Origin: Lepas anatifera
Taxonomy: Eukaryota; Arthropoda; Thecostraca; Lepadidae
DNA length: 64,000 nt
Direction: 5' to 3'
NCBI GenBank assembly: GCA_034440635.1
Contig: JAOTON010001582.1
Coordinates: forward strand, 892,001-956,000
The notes under the pieces are model-generated. The model saw nothing but the letters and a program-made list of their open reading frames with translations, was not told the origin of the DNA and made no database searches. Both the position numbers and the translations under genes were made by a program. Numbering within the stretch: position 1 is the first letter of the stretch; the number at the start of each line of letters is the position of its first letter. Of this stretch, positions 1-13,049 are shown in pieces.

Positions 1-419
1 TAGTGCACAGGTTCGGTTCGACGCGGCTTAGTATGTATTTCTAAGCTTAATTTGTCACAGGATTGTTCAGAATGCACTGGGACAGGAATTGCCACTCAAA
101 ATGTCAAATGTTTAAATATTGAGTCCTGTTCTTTGCGTTTAAAACCTCGCTTATTGCCTGAATTATGACTTTACTCATGAAGGACATACCTTCAAAATTA
201 AAAGACTTCGCGCCCTTCACCTCACTCATTTCTTCGCATTTAGCACCTTTCTTCATTGGTATGCAGACATAATTTATGTCATGGAGTTATGCATTGCAAT
301 TGACATTTTGTTGAAAGAAATTTGCAGTTATTAAATAATCAATACCATGAATAAATGTAATGGAATTTGTGTACTATTAAAGGAAATGTGCATTTTCGTG
401 TAAATACTTGGTCACCATT

Positions 420-600
420 CTGAGTTGGAGTCGTCTCCGACTCAATGTTTATTTGAGTCAGTGTTGAGTCGACTCACTTCTGAATTTCAGTTGAGTCGAG
501 TCGGCTCACCATTTTCAACACAGCGAGTCGAGTCAGAATCAGAGTCAGCCTTTATGCTGTGAGTCAGAGTTGAGTCGACTCAAACAATTTTGAGTCATCA
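420..600. repeat. GAGTCGACTC-type palindromic satellite
   Basis: About 180 bp is built from degenerate GAGTC/GACTC pentamers, including several palindromes such as gagtcgactca. The repeats are close enough to form many alternative hairpins. Nothing coding is present. Confidence 0.7.
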
Positions 601-1040
601 ACAAGTCTGATACGGAAGCACTAAAATACTTAAAACCCACCAACGAAAAAAACCCACCCAAGTCGAGGTAGTGTAATCGCACATTCTGATACTGCCTCAG
701 CTGAAACCGGTGACCCGCGAAAATGGTGGCCGATTATCTCTCAAGTGCGTAGAAGCCATCAAAAGACCCCACTTTTACCACTAAACTTTACTGGTTGGTA
801 AGATCCTGCTCAAACCACGGTTGTCATCCATAAATCGCAGGTACTGTACTCAGCCTCCACAAGAAGACATACTCCTCGTTTTGCCCTTGACTGGTAATGC
901 AGCAATAAGGACAACATAAATCGCATACGTTTTTGCAAATTCCTGAAGGTAATTTCTCTAGCATGAGACCTGCATTAAGCCTATGATTTCGTTTTTAATG
1001 CGACAGCTAATCAGGAGCTCTATGCTGGTACCGTCTAACC

Positions 1041-1140
1041 AGGGATCCAGGATTTTTCGCCAGGGGAGGGGCACATCACTGGGGGCCGCCACATTCGCGG
1101 CCGGGAGCGTCATTTTCCGGCCGGCTGGGGGAGGATGGCG
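1041..1140 (+). repeat. Partial copy of the GGCGGATCCAG (hAT-like) MITE family
   Basis: The segment opens with ggatccaggatttttcgcc and continues with G-rich sequence, like the left end of the better-preserved copy at 37977-38229. The right end is missing. Assignment is by visual similarity only. Confidence 0.4.
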
Positions 1141-4100
1141 CCAATTTTTGTTTGCTGATAATTTTAAATATTTTTTAACGAAAAGAATAATTTAAAAAGT
1201 GAACTCGAGTTTCGACATTTCCTTTTAAAAGCAATCCTAAGAAAAAGACCGTATCTTACGCACCCTTTGATGTAGGCCTCAAGAGTGATGAAAAAGAGTT
1301 TTATTTCTTCAGCATTTGTTATATTGGTGTAATATAATAGCCAAGAAAGTCGGGGTGGCCACTGCCACTAGGACTCCTGATTAGTAGACACTCCGGGACC
1401 CGGGAGACTGCATGGGGTCTATTTTTCCCGATTAGTGATTAAAATTATCTTCACAGGCCTTTAGCAGTCGGTAAAAAGGCCACTAATATGTCAGATCGCT
1501 GCGTCCGTTTAATGGGCCTGTGATTGCCACTGGGGCTCAGGTTACTGCAGAACAATGGCAAAATCAAATCCCGATACACTTTATGACGCCCCAGATGGTT
1601 ACATACACCAGAACCCGTTGTTGTTTGGCGTACGTTTGGCTGGGAACGTCTGGGGATGATGTTTTAGTCTAATAACTTTTTAGATGTAAAACTTTATGGT
1701 TGACAGAGCTAAAGTTTTATTTGTGAAACCATCGCGTTTTGAAAACTCCGTGGATATTATTTTGACAATTTCGGCGTGTAAATAGGACAGGTTGCATGCT
1801 GTTTGGTAGACTACTGTTTTGTTGGCTGTTGATTTTGACCTTTGATTGGTGTGGGCGGGTACCGGTGATTGGAACGTACTTTTTGGCTTTGGGCCTGTTG
1901 ATAATAATGATGCCTTTTAAATTTTGAATTGTTATGTTTTATTAGATTTACGTAATACGTGCTCGCGTTGATATCGGTTGTAATGGGTACGTTTTTTGAT
2001 TTATATGATTGCGGGGCAACTGGTTGTGGTGATCCTAAACTTGTTATCCCGCTTGTGGAAGGGGTGAGATGACTTTTTTGAATGTACCGTGTGTTGACAT
2101 ACACCACTGATTTTGTCAATGTGGCGTATGATTGGCACACAGGCTCTGAACAGGCCATAAGGGCCTAATAAACCTCGTTTAGGTCAAAGCAGAGATCCCA
2201 GCTGCCTTCCGTCTGAGCTAGCCGGCCACAAAAGACCAATAGAATCCAATTCATGGGCTTCAAGTTTCAAGACCCCGTATAGTCACGGAACATTTTGGTA
2301 AGTCAAAATAGCAGCAATGGCAAAATTCTCTCCCAACAAAAGGTATATTGTTCTATACTCCTAGTGTGCCATCATGCATTAACCCTGACCTAGTGCGAAC
2401 ATCAAGAGATGACAGTGTAAGCTCTATATCACGAAAGCACGCATGCCAGTGAAATCAGTCTGTCATCCAGCATTTAAACCATGCATGTGAGCCGCGCTCG
2501 ATTATCGGACAGCGGCGACTTAAACCCACACAAAAGCACCGGAGCGGTCCACTCGCACGAGATAGAGCGGGATTTAAGGTGACGGGCACGCAGGCAGCCT
2601 AGTCCCGATGCACGACCTGAATGCATGACCCACACATCTGCGCCGGGACACCTGCGGCAGCCCAGACGGCCTTCAGAAGACTTAGCAGACGCTCAGCACT
2701 CGCATAACGGTCCAGTTGCATGGTGAAGTGCAGCGCGACCGTGGGTCTCAAGCACTGCCCTCCGCAGTCGGCACACAAATAAAAGAACGCGAGACACACC
2801 TTTGAGAATTAATGTGAAAAATCGAGTGCATTGGACAGGGTAATGCATTTCGAGGTAAAAGACCAGACGTCGGATGCTACATTGCTACAGTCAACGCTCA
2901 GATTACTGCCAGACTCGCGATTGGTAGGGATTGTCCACATTCTGACCAGGCTAAGTCCAGATTAAGAGCAAGCAGCAGCCGGCCAGGTCCCGCTAGACGA
3001 CCGTGAGATCGGCAAATGCTAAGTAAAGCACCTTGACGGGCCACTGAAGGAGACACGCAAGATCACTAACTGAAGCGCGTTGGGAAATGCTTCCGAATGC
3101 TGTTTTCCCACAGTTGTGATCGTTCTTGGCATTTCGCAGCAAGAGTTTTCCGATAGTAAGCTGCGGCGTCAACTATGAATAAATTTTCACACATTTAAGC
3201 GACACAGACTGGATTGCAACATTGTACTCGGACTCTCCGCTGCGTGTTCAGGATATAGGGCACTGGAGAGAATTCAACCATGTATTTTCTTGTGCCCACC
3301 GAACTCATTCTTTATCAATCCGATTAACTCTTAAATCACGAAAACTGGAAGCTGACAAAGCAGCACATCTTCGAGCGAAGATGATAACACTTGTCTAATG
3401 ACATGCTAACGGAAATCAGTTCATAAAGTAAACCGAAGCACGAGATTAAGTCTTTTAAATACTGAATGTTCAAGGACATCAAGAGTTTGAGGTTGATCTA
3501 GTGAAAAATATGAACTGGAGGACGGGTATTATTAATAATTTCAGGTATTTCGGGGTTTGATCTGTTAGCCTCCCTTAATTTGGTTAGATATCTTCCATTA
3601 TTGTCACTCTTGAACAAACTCCCCTTAGCAGTCGCCCAAATTTTCCAATAATTCATCCCAGTAAGCTGCTCTGAACGTTTCCCTGCGGAGACTTAACCTG
3701 AGCAGGCGGCGTCGCAAGCGCCCGTCGGCTCTCTGAGGTACCAACAGCGCAGACGCGAAGCCTATTCGCGGGACTTTGCCCCCCCTGCTTGTGCCTCAGT
3801 GGAGATGCAGTGTTCAATTTAGAGACTTTGCTTTGGGTTGTTAAGTGTGCATCAGTAGAGATAGTTGCCTGAGTTGGGATTTCACCTCAGATTGCAGTCG
3901 TGACTCTCGAACGGCCAATGGCAACAGAGATGGTGTTCACCCTGAGCATTGCAGCACGATAGATCTTGCATCAGGGCTGCAGAGTCGGCTACCGAGCCCG
4001 GGCGATATTTCTACCTGCAGGATACTTCCGATGTCCATTTTACTACATTTGCCTTAGTTTGTTTCAAGACTTACAACCCTATAGTAAGGTCATACATATT

Positions 4101-5369
4101 TTTGTGATGAGATAAATAAACAAGATTGATTCCGGTGCCGCAGTCCTCAGTGATGGAGAAGACGTCGACTCCGGGAAAATATCCTGCGCGAAAACTTCGA
4201 GTTCAAAATATTCCGAATATTCCAATTTTACGGAACTAAAAGACTCTTTTCAGCACAGGAATTGGCTTTCGAAATATCATTTTCCACCGAATGTTCCAGC
4301 ACCTACATTTTCCCGATGTTGTTTTGTATTTGTATTTATTCACGTCAATGAGCAACAGGTACAACCCACTTATCGCTCAAGTCAAATAAGTAAAACAAAG
4401 GCATGATATTTACGATTGAAGTATAATAATGATACGCGTGGCATTCCGAGATGGGAAACAAAACTACACGCTCGCCTTAACTCTTGGTGTCATTAAAAAA
4501 ACACCGTGTGAATACAACATGATCATGACAAAGGCTCTAAAATAATAAAAGTGGGTATACAAAGTGTGAAGACGACAGCACAAGCGAAAAGACAAGATAG
4601 CAGGCAAAAACTTGCGCTAAAATATTAAGACTGTTTAGATTAAGTTTTATAATTTGTATTCAATCTCAAATAAAAGGCCTTATCACTACACCATATAGCT
4701 TGCAAGCCACAATGGACGGAATTGTAAAAGCACTCCCCGGCCGTCGAAAGCTGCACGGTACACATTCCAGGCAGCCGGTGACATTCTGAACAGACGCGTC
4801 GACGGGTAATAAGCCGTGGGTCCAACTTTGGCGGGCAGTCATGCGAAAGGGATGCCCGAGAGCTGGGAACAGATCACGCAGCGATGCAACTTCCCATCAA
4901 AACGAGACGACCTCGGACGCTGTTCAGGCAGACAATTCGAAGGCAACAGAACTGTGCAGCATCTAATCCCCAACTAACGATACCTGCATTGCTACAGTCT
5001 GCTGCAGCGACTTTTATCAAATTGAGAGGAATTGGCAGCATTAAGAAAACATACCTTATCAAATGCAGCCATCTCTACATCCCTCACCACGTCACGGACC
5101 ACTCGGAAGGTGGTTGTGGCCCGAATGACAGCAGCCTGCCTCGATAACGCGCCACATACGCAATGGCGCGCAAATCGGGCGGTGATCAGGACTGCGGGAC
5201 GAGCCGGCGCCAGCGGCGGCAGCAGCAGAGGGCTGCTGCTGCGGGAGAGGCGCCGCCGCGTGCCACCGCGTCGTAAACCTTCCGATAAGGCGGCACCGCC
5301 AGCCCCCAACTCTCAATGGTGAGTGGGGGAGGTGACGCACTCTGCCCGACTACACAACAAGGTTGGTAC

Positions 5370-5452
5370 GGCAATTAGCCTTTAAAAAAATGGAGGTGGA
5401 AATGGAAGAGTACCTGTTTCTCGGGGGTCAGGTATCAATAGGAGTGCGTTTT
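5370..5452 (+). repeat. Dispersed 83-bp repeat, copy 1
   Basis: This segment matches 10239-10321 closely (shared blocks aattagc-tttaaaaaa, atggaggtg, ctcgggggYcaggtatcaa, taggagtgc). The second copy directly follows the (AT)n tract that ends the first Penelope-like insertion. Identity of the family is unknown. Confidence 0.55.
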
Positions 5453-8129
5453 TTCTCCAACGCTGTCTGGACTAGCCTTTATGCACAACATGCCTTTACC
5501 ATACCACTTTGTGCTTCAGTGCTGAAAGATATTTTTCAGAGCGCACCAACACAAAGCTTGCCATTATTTTTAGGATAAACATTTCAAGATGTTTCTCTAA
5601 GTGCTGATGTATGGATTATCACCTCGAAAACACCTTTTGTCTTTGAGCTATCCCCATACAAAAGTCACAAAATAGATACCAAGTTCAAGAAGAAGCGGAA
5701 TGTAATGCTGTTTTAAACTACTTTCAATTAGCACGGCTATGAGCGTCAAATAATCACGTAGTCGAAACGCCCAATAACTCCAAACACAAATGAGCAGTAT
5801 AAGTTTTCATTCTAAGACAAAGTGGTCATGCTTTGCACCTCTCGCCCGATTGAGGGATTTCAAGCGCTCCCAGCGCCGCTACGTTCGCAGCGAAACCACA
5901 GCGCATGCTAGGCCGTCACGGGCGCTGCGGCTCGGCTTACCACGCCACCCTGGCGTAACGGCTGGGAGCACGAGAATCAAGTCTGGTTTTACAACTATTC
6001 CTTTACATTTAACATGCACTTTTATCTTCAGTAATTCTGCGGTGGGGCGTGGATTTTGAAAATGATTTGGGGTTCTCAAATTTGAGCCACTACCAATAGC
6101 CACCACATTAATGATAATAGTATAGTATAACGTGCGTAGGCCTTCCCATAGGCTTACCATAGGCATTGGCCATAAAACAATTCAAAATCATTAAAAAGAC
6201 TCAAACATGTTAAGGATATTCTAACACTACTTCAAAATTTCATTGGGGGAGCCCAGGCACCCCCAAAGAGATATAGATCCCACCCCAAAGCCTGAGAGAG
6301 TTGTCAGTCGTGGTAATTCAGTATGAAATCATCGCATCACATTAAGCCCTTAAAACGTAGTCGTGGGCACTAATTCTGCCCTACTGGCTATACAAGCAGA
6401 AACAAAACACACAATAGCAGAGAATTCCACAAAAAGGCACGCACTCACCTGACCAACACCCAGCACGTTGAACGAGGGAAATCTGAAAGCACCAGAAATA
6501 CGTCAATACCGTGGGATACTGGTGCCAATGATGATTATGAACGATCCGCAGCGCGCAGTTGTGACGCAACATGAAAGGCGGGTTACTCGTCTATTAACGA
6601 TGGATGGGTACAATGATTTCTTCTTAAATGGTCCATTTTAAGCACCTGACAAGATAGAATGCTTTCAATGTGCTTCTATTATTACGCATGTACCTGTTTC
6701 GTTGAGGTCCGTTGTTTTTTCTGATACGTTATACTTATGAAAGTAGATCGGATCAGAAGCTTCACAACTATACTTAGCTTTACCACAGCTTGCAATTATT
6801 GTTTTTCCTGCCTTTGTGTTGGTTTCGTAAGCAAGGAGTGCTGCAAGAACTAGCTTGCAACACACTTTTGCGTAATTCCGTGACCGTGCGGAAAACAAAC
6901 ATTGCGCGACAAAAGGAGGACGGGGAGGAATACTCCGAATAGCACTTTTCACAACAGTTTTCTTTCACTGGGCCCAAATTACGGAAAATAGCCTTGTAAA
7001 TTGGCGGATCACTGAAGGCATCACAATAGCGTTCACAAATCGTCGAACAATTAAATGAGTCAAAACAACTATCTTTGTTCACGATAAGCATTGGGGTCCA
7101 TCCAAGGCTGAAAGGTATAGTAGTGGGAAACCTTTGTTTCTGTGATTGAATCCAAGACGTAACTTTTTCTTACAAAACATCGCTTCTCCATCAAAATATA
7201 TATAAATCCAATTCCTAAGCAGGCTCCTCCCTCGGTGCCTGCATTAGAAATTACATTAAAACGGAAGGCAGTTTCCGAAGCGCCCAGCAGAAGAAGCCAA
7301 TTAAAAACTTTTCATAAGTCAAATGAGCTACCTAATGACTTACAATTCATGCAATTTTGGACATAATATAATAGTAAATTTACCCGTAAGACAGAAACGA
7401 AACATTTAGACCTTTTCGGTTTCAAGCTCGAGATTTTTAAAATCTATTAATTCGGAGATGAGACAGTGAACTATGCACCCAAAATAACCAGTCCATACCC
7501 AGATTCGCTACAAGACTGCTTCATACAACATTTCATTTACCCAAAAACTGACAATTTTCGGCGTTCAAGCGTCTGTTTACGGACGGTATTCATAAGTAAC
7601 ACTGATTGTTAGTTTTTCGACAGCATATGGAACAATAGCAATCAATCATTAGTCCAACACTAGACCATGTACATTAAGGCAATCTCAAAAAGTAAATACG
7701 ATTATACTTTTAGGGACACTACCCTGAGTTTTACTCGTGCATGAGATCCGAAAGGCTTGTCACTATGCTCTTCATATTTATGAGTGATGTGCACCGCCTC
7801 CCCCCGTTGTTCAATACCTCCGCTGTGCAACGTCTCCTCTCCTCCATGAACCATCTCTAGAAGAAATCAAACGATCCACAGCAGAAAATAAATCCAACTG
7901 CCCCTGTACTGTATTGTATGTTAGCTGACTGATACATGACACGGTGATACATGACTCTTTTGGTGCACGTGCAAGCCGTCCTGATACCTCTGGCTCAGTA
8001 TCGGAAATGTTCTGAAACAGGTACAGTTTGTGAATTATGAGATTCACACAAATAATTAACTACTGTCCAATATTAAATGTTATTACAAAATCCGCAGACA
8101 TTGTCGGCTGGTATGAGTCCAGGACTCAC

Positions 8130-8246
8130 CCATAGATGGTGAGCACTTGTTTGTTGACCACCACTATGAGGAAGGAGGAGGCTGCGTACAGCAGGGCCGA
8201 GCCCATCCGCATGAAGAGCGACCCCTGCTCCCAGCTCGTCATCATG
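8130..8246 (-). CDS. Internal exon of a SLC35D-type nucleotide-sugar transporter
   Basis: The 117-nt exon reads one leading base, 38 codons and two trailing bases. It runs from a cag acceptor (ctacag before 8246) to a consensus GTGAGT donor (8124-8129). The peptide contains SFLIVVVNKQVLTIYG, which matches the first transmembrane segment and following loop of SLC35D1/SLC35D2 and Drosophila fringe connection (SFLIVVVNKxVLTxY, then FPS). Those proteins are Golgi/ER antiporters that import UDP-sugars. Two Met codons at the exon start could be the initiator, or coding may begin further upstream. The next exon, which should begin with the FPS segment, is not in the window, so the gene probably continues past the left edge. 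Family call is from memory of the motif; paralogue is undecided. Confidence 0.72.
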
Positions 8247-8599
8247 CTGTAGCCTGGCGACCAACAACCACATCAGTCACAGGCGTGATAAAGACAACCA
8301 CTGGATCATGTGTATTGTGTATGTCATTGGAGGGCAGCTGGTTGATAAGACAATTTGAATGTAATTTTTCTAGGAAATACCGGTCAAAGCAATAGGCTCC
8401 CATAAAAGAAAGTGGCTTCAAATGATTGACTAATGATTTTTTTAAATATTATATATTTTTTCGTTAAATATGACCACATATTTGTTGTTTATGGCCTTCT
8501 TTTGCTGTTTTTCAATTGCTCGTACAACTGTTCTTAATTCGGTAGGAAGTTTGTGGATAACACATCAAAAATTCATCTATATTGATTCCAACGATCAAA

Positions 8600-9731
8600 G
8601 GCGCTATTTCGTGACCCAAGCGGAAAACTATACCGGCAAGTGGACGGAATTGCTATGGGTTCACCTCTCGGCGTACTATTCGCAACGCTTATATGAGTGA
8701 AATCGAGAAAAAGGTGCTGAACTCAAGCAAGTTGGTCGTTCTCCCTCACACCTACAAGAGTTTTGTTGATGACATATACCTTGGAGTGGAAAACGAAGCG
8801 GACCTAAAAGGCTAAAAGAACACATGGAATCAGAGTCAATCCTGAAATCCACATATGAGATCGGAGTCAATAAAAAACTCCCGTTTCTGGTCAAGGTTAA
8901 CATTTCTGATGGCCGCCATGACTTGAGTGTGTACCACAAGAAAACCGACACAGGACACTGTCTCAATGCCCTCAGCGAGTGCCCATCGCGCTAAAAAGTG
9001 GGAGTGGTCCGCACATACCTACGATGCGCTCTCCAGATCTGCAGCACATGGCAGGCGGTGCACCAAGAAGTTACCACCATCAAACAGACCTTGACAAACA
9101 ATGGCTAATCACACAGATGCTGGACGAGGAAATAAGCTGAGCTCTGACAAAGAACATCAACCCGAAGGAAAAGACCGAGGAAAATTGATAAACACATCGA
9201 CTATTCTATAAGAATGTCATGACCCCGGCCTACAAACATGACGAACGCCGCGCTGCAAACCATCGTTAAGCAAAATGTAAAGCCAAAAGATCCCAGCAAT
9301 AACATCCAGCTTCTCATATATTATAAGGGACGCCGAGCATCAAACCTGGTGATGAAGAACAACCAGCTGGAAGAACCACCACTAAAGTCAACTAATGTAG
9401 TGTACATGTTTAAGAGCTCATTTGGAGATTGCACACTCCAGGAAAATGCATGCTACATCGGCCAAACAACCACCACTCTATCAAGACGAGTCACATGCCA
9501 CTTTCAATCCGGTGTGATTCTTAATCACAGAAGACCACCCATCATCGCAACATCACTCGCCAGGAGCTTGTCGAGCACACCACCATCATCGCTTGCGAAG
9601 CCAACCACAGACGGCTACAAATAATCGAAGCCTTCCTGATCCGGGAAAGAAAACCTCTCCTTAACAACCAGGTAGACTTCCAGGGCCTCGTCATGCTACT
9701 GAACCCAAACATTCGCCCAAGTCCTGGCTAA
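8600..9731 (+). pseudogene. Decayed Penelope-type reverse transcriptase and GIY-YIG endonuclease
   Basis: Reading across several frameshifts and stops gives the RT signatures AMGSPLG (motif B, near 8655) and FVDDIYLG (catalytic motif C, near 8762), then VYHKKTDTGHCLN near 8930, typical of Penelope-like RTs. The open segment 9238-9624 carries the endonuclease: NVVYMF, then CYIGQTTTTLSRRV with the conserved Arg, preceded by a Cys-containing linker. After another frameshift, the motif with the catalytic Glu appears as LQIIEAFLIRERKPLLNNQ, ending at a stop at 9729-9731. The N-terminal RT part is missing. It cannot be translated as one protein. Confidence 0.8.
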
Positions 9732-9966
9732 ACTATAAGATGATGGATAATTTGTATGATTTGAAGTTTCTGTACGATGAAACAGAAGCACAGATATAAA
9801 AAATGGCATGTTAATGTTTGCTCAATATCGTCGGTGATACAAAGCGAAATGAAAGAATTAAAAACTAAACACTCGACATTGCATTGTGTAATAAAGTGAT
9901 TCCATTTTTTTACTAAGTGTTTTAATGATTGTACCCTGCATAGCGTTACATGAAGCATGTAATACC

Positions 9967-10004
9967 CTGAAGATGTCATATGCATGACGAAACGTGTTGG
10001 AATC
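9967..10004 (+). ncRNA. Hammerhead-ribozyme-like motif, PLE 1
   Basis: CTGAAGA (9967-9973, fitting the CUGANGA core) is followed by one extra T, a 5-bp helix GTCAT/ATGAC (9975-9979 with 9984-9988) and GAAAC (9989-9993). ACGTGT (9992-9997) is self-complementary with two G-U pairs, as expected for the short helix III of Penelope-type hammerheads that fold as dimers. The predicted cleavage follows T9998. Helix I can form between AATACC upstream and GGAAT downstream with one mismatch. Hammerheads in Penelope-element pseudo-LTRs are established; activity of this copy is inference. Confidence 0.5.
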
Positions 10005-10164
10005 AATAGTATATATGAATTTTGGATGTATTATCCACAACCTTCCTACTGAAGTAAGAACAGTTGTACGAGCAATTGAAAAACAGCAAAAGAAGGCCAT
10101 AAACAACAAATATGCGGTCATATTTAATGAAAAATGCATAGAAGAAAAACTGCTACCTAAGTTC

Positions 10165-10168
<4 letters not shown>

Positions 10169-10236
<68 letters not shown>
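10169..10236. repeat. (AT)n microsatellite at the end of PLE 1
   Basis: A pure alternating AT tract of 68 bp directly follows the truncated second ORF copy of the element (encoded peptide ends LLPKFSN, then Ile-Tyr repeats). Confidence 0.95.
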
Positions 10237-10238
<2 letters not shown>

Positions 10239-10321
10239 CGGAAATTAGCTTTTAAAAAATATGGAGGTGTAAGTGGCAGAATAAGAATTTCTCGGGGGCC
10301 AGGTATCAATAGGAGTGCCTT
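10239..10321 (+). repeat. Dispersed 83-bp repeat, copy 2
   Basis: Direct-orientation counterpart of 5370-5452, starting within three bases of the (AT)n end. Confidence 0.55.
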
Positions 10322-10679
10322 GTTTCTAGACCATCTCACCTGATCGGGCTCTCTCGAACACTGGGTCCCCCAAGATCCTTAAAAATCAGGTGCACCCTCA
10401 GCACACTCCACAGGACGAAGCTGTAATTTTCCTCTTCCGCTCGATGTTTTGATATCAGAACCCAATCAAACTCTAATTATCTGTAAAATAACCCTCACCC
10501 CCGATGGCGCCACAGACCGCCCGGTACAGCCTCCACGACACTACTACTGCTGCCACCGCTGCCGATGAAGAACAACCCTACGAACGCCTTGCCACGAACC
10601 CTAACTGGGCAGCACGGTAGTAGTAAGACGGAGTGAGATACCTTTATGGTAGTAGTAAAACAATTATACTTGACACAAA
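10322..10679. other. Short gap with no supported gene
   Basis: A 39-codon ORF (ATG 10504 to TAG 10620) encodes a Thr/Ala-rich peptide with no family I recognise. Nothing else is seen. Confidence 0.3.
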
Positions 10680-10988
10680 AGCCCTGTTCCAGCTGTCAGC
10701 ACAGTTTTGTCAGCAGGACCTCTAACCTCTCCTCCAGAAAAGTAATATCAGCGTCATAATCGCCTCTTGTTTGTGCTAAGCAAAGGGAACTCAAACCTTT
10801 ACACCATTAAAAACTATTAGACTGCCACTTTGTGCACTTACTATTTTTCATCAGCGCAAACAGCAGGCCGTCAGCCCATAAAACCTCTAGAACTAGTTCC
10901 CGGGGAGAGGCTACAGTCCGGTGACGTAGGCGCAACGCGGCCCGCTGATTGGTGCTGACAAAACTCTGCTGACAGCTGGAACAGGGCT
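10680..10988. mobile_element. 309-bp TIR MITE, family A copy 1
   Basis: The element has long terminal inverted repeats: it opens with agccctgttccagctgtcag and ends with the complement ctgacagctggaacagggct. It is flanked by AAA on both sides (10677-10679 and 10989-10991). The second copy at 12742-13049 has the same ends and nearly the same interior. Non-coding. A 3-bp duplication would suit PIF/Harbinger or CACTA relatives; the superfamily is not settled. Confidence 0.85.
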
Positions 10989-12741
10989 AAATAGTGAGTT
11001 TTTCAAAGTAGTTATCACGTGATAAGTCGTAAAATACCCTCCAGTTATTTTAACAATTACCCACGAATGCACGGCCTGCTAGAGCTGCGCCAGTTCTCGT
11101 CCCTTAATACTAATTATGTTCTATTGCGCTGTATCATCTACCAATTTTTACTAATCTGAGTGAGGATTGAGATATAACTCTCTATTGCTAACATCTGACT
11201 AATCATATTCACCTTTTTTAACTACGATTGATAAGTGTGGCAAAGCAGCTACATCGGAACACGGCTTACACAAAAATGTGCACTGAAACGTTTGTATTTA
11301 TCCGCGTGTAGTATTCCTATAAGTAAAGTAATCTTGTAGTATTCCTACCTATAGCAGTGCCGCGTGGTGCAGGCAGCACGCGTTTCGTTTTTGGTTGTGA
11401 TTGTCGTTCTAGTTTGTTATACTATACCATATATACTCTCTCAAAGCCCTTGATATATACGTAGCATACTGTCCGTGGTGTCGTTGTCGTCTGAGACAGT
11501 GAAATTTCAACAAGAAAGTGTCTGTGAAAAGGTACATCAGTATGGGGAGGAATTTGGTATTTATTTGACATTTTTCAGCTTTATTGTGGCGAGAGGGTCA
11601 TTTTTCGTTCTTTTAACATGTCTCTTGCATTTCTTGTTTCTTGTGCAAATTTTATGCATAGTTTATGTATTCTTGTGACATTGAGATACATTTTAATGCT
11701 ACACTCTTGCAGGTGCACCATTTCAATTTCCAACCCCTTTTCACACACTATCAGTATCACGTGGCTTGGTTTCCAACAATATCAGCCAAAATGACATTGG
11801 GATCTCTTGTGACACTGGTTTCCTTTCCTGTTTAGTCCCTGCCCTTATCAAGGGACTGTTGAGTAAACCAAACTGATGAGTTGGCTTGTCAAACTTCTTA
11901 CATACTATGTTGGCTCTGCATAGACGGACACAGTATTGCAGATCTAAATCCTTCTGTGGGGTGCTGATACTCACATCTGGGGGAGGTAGGAAGATATTTC
12001 AGCGGGAGGGCTGTTTCAAAGCATGCTAGTCATTAAACCAAAATATGTTCTATAAAGAGAATGCACCACCAGAATTAACAGGTTTCACTGTCTTTGTTCC
12101 ATTGGACATTTTAAATATTTCTTATGCTTTAAAATTGTGTTCAGACTCACAATATAATTGCATATCTTTGGTTCTTTTTCAGAAAATAGGTTACAGTAAT
12201 ATACACAACAAATGCAGATGATATCCATCAAATTATGCCATACTTATCAAAAGATTGTGTTTTTTTAAGTAAATCAAAGGGAACTCCAATTATAAAATGC
12301 ATTTTCAACTGCTTACTTTTCACACTGTATGGCTGCATCACTTCATTACATGGTGAAAGTGTGTGAATAGCTGAAAATAATGGTGATATTTCAATGTCCA
12401 GGATGTTTAAAAGAATCAATAGGGTAAAACATTCCATAGAAATGGGATTTTAAGCATGGAGGAAATCAATTTTTAAAAGAAGACTTTAACCATAAATGCT
12501 CATCATTTGAGTAATATATTTTTTAATATAAGATATAACTGTCTCAGTTAGAGGTTTATTGTGTGTAGTAGAAAAACAGTAAGTAGGAGCAGGACTTCTG
12601 CATCTTTGGTTATACTTACATGGTACCTATCAGTCATTCAAGACAGGGTATCATTGGGGTCAACATGTGCAATTTTATAATGAACTGGCAATTTTGGAAT
12701 GAAAGGTTCAGAGGAAACATAACCAAACCTCACCTTGCCTT
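10989..12741. other. AT-rich stretch between MITE copies, no gene seen
   Basis: Only short chance ORFs occur (longest 77 codons). No splice-linked coding segment or RNA gene was recognised. Confidence 0.4.
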
Positions 12742-13049
12742 AGCCCTGTTCCAGCTGTCAGCACAGTTTTGTCAGCAGGACCTCTAACCTCTCCTCCAGA
12801 AAAGTAACATCAGTGCCATAATCGCCTCTTGTTTGTGCTAAGCAAAGGAATTTAAACCTTTATAACATTAAAAAATATTAGGCTGCCACATTATGCACTT
12901 ACTGTTTTTCATCAGCACAAACAGCAGGCTGTCTACCCATAAAACCTCTAGTACTAGTTCCCAGGGAGAGGCTACAGTCCTGTGACGTAGGCACAACGCT
13001 GCCCGCTGATTGGTGCTGACAAAACTGTGCTGACAGCTGGAACAGGGCT
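12742..13049. mobile_element. 308-bp TIR MITE, family A copy 2
   Basis: Same terminal inverted repeats and interior as 10680-10988, in the same orientation, with CTT on both flanks (12739-12741 and 13050-13052). The different 3-bp flank shows an independent insertion rather than a segmental duplication. Confidence 0.85.

Larger units (their letters stand above)
1..8129. other. Left-edge region without a recognisable gene
   Basis: No ORF here has recognisable domains or gene-like length. The region is probably intronic or 3' to the SLC35D exon at 8130-8246, because that minus-strand exon must continue to lower coordinates; I searched for the next SLC35D exon (FPS...LGQ segment) and did not find it. 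The stretch holds a GAGTC satellite (420-600), a fragment of the GGCGGATCC repeat family (near 1041-1140), a T-rich retroelement-like tail near 4328 and a GC-rich CpG-dense patch at 5150-5330 that could be regulatory. Confidence 0.4.
8455..10168 (+). mobile_element. Penelope-like element remnant 1 with inverted 5' segment
   Basis: Layout: an inverted copy of the element's ORF-start region (8461-8592, minus-oriented); a decayed plus-strand reverse transcriptase C-terminus plus GIY-YIG endonuclease (8600-9731); about 235 bp of untranslated sequence; a hammerhead-like motif (9967-9999); the start of a second ORF copy (10000-10168); then (AT)n. The inverted segment is the reverse complement of about 10130-9996 with few differences. 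A partial tandem copy downstream of the endonuclease is the usual pseudo-LTR arrangement of Penelope elements. Confidence 0.8.
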
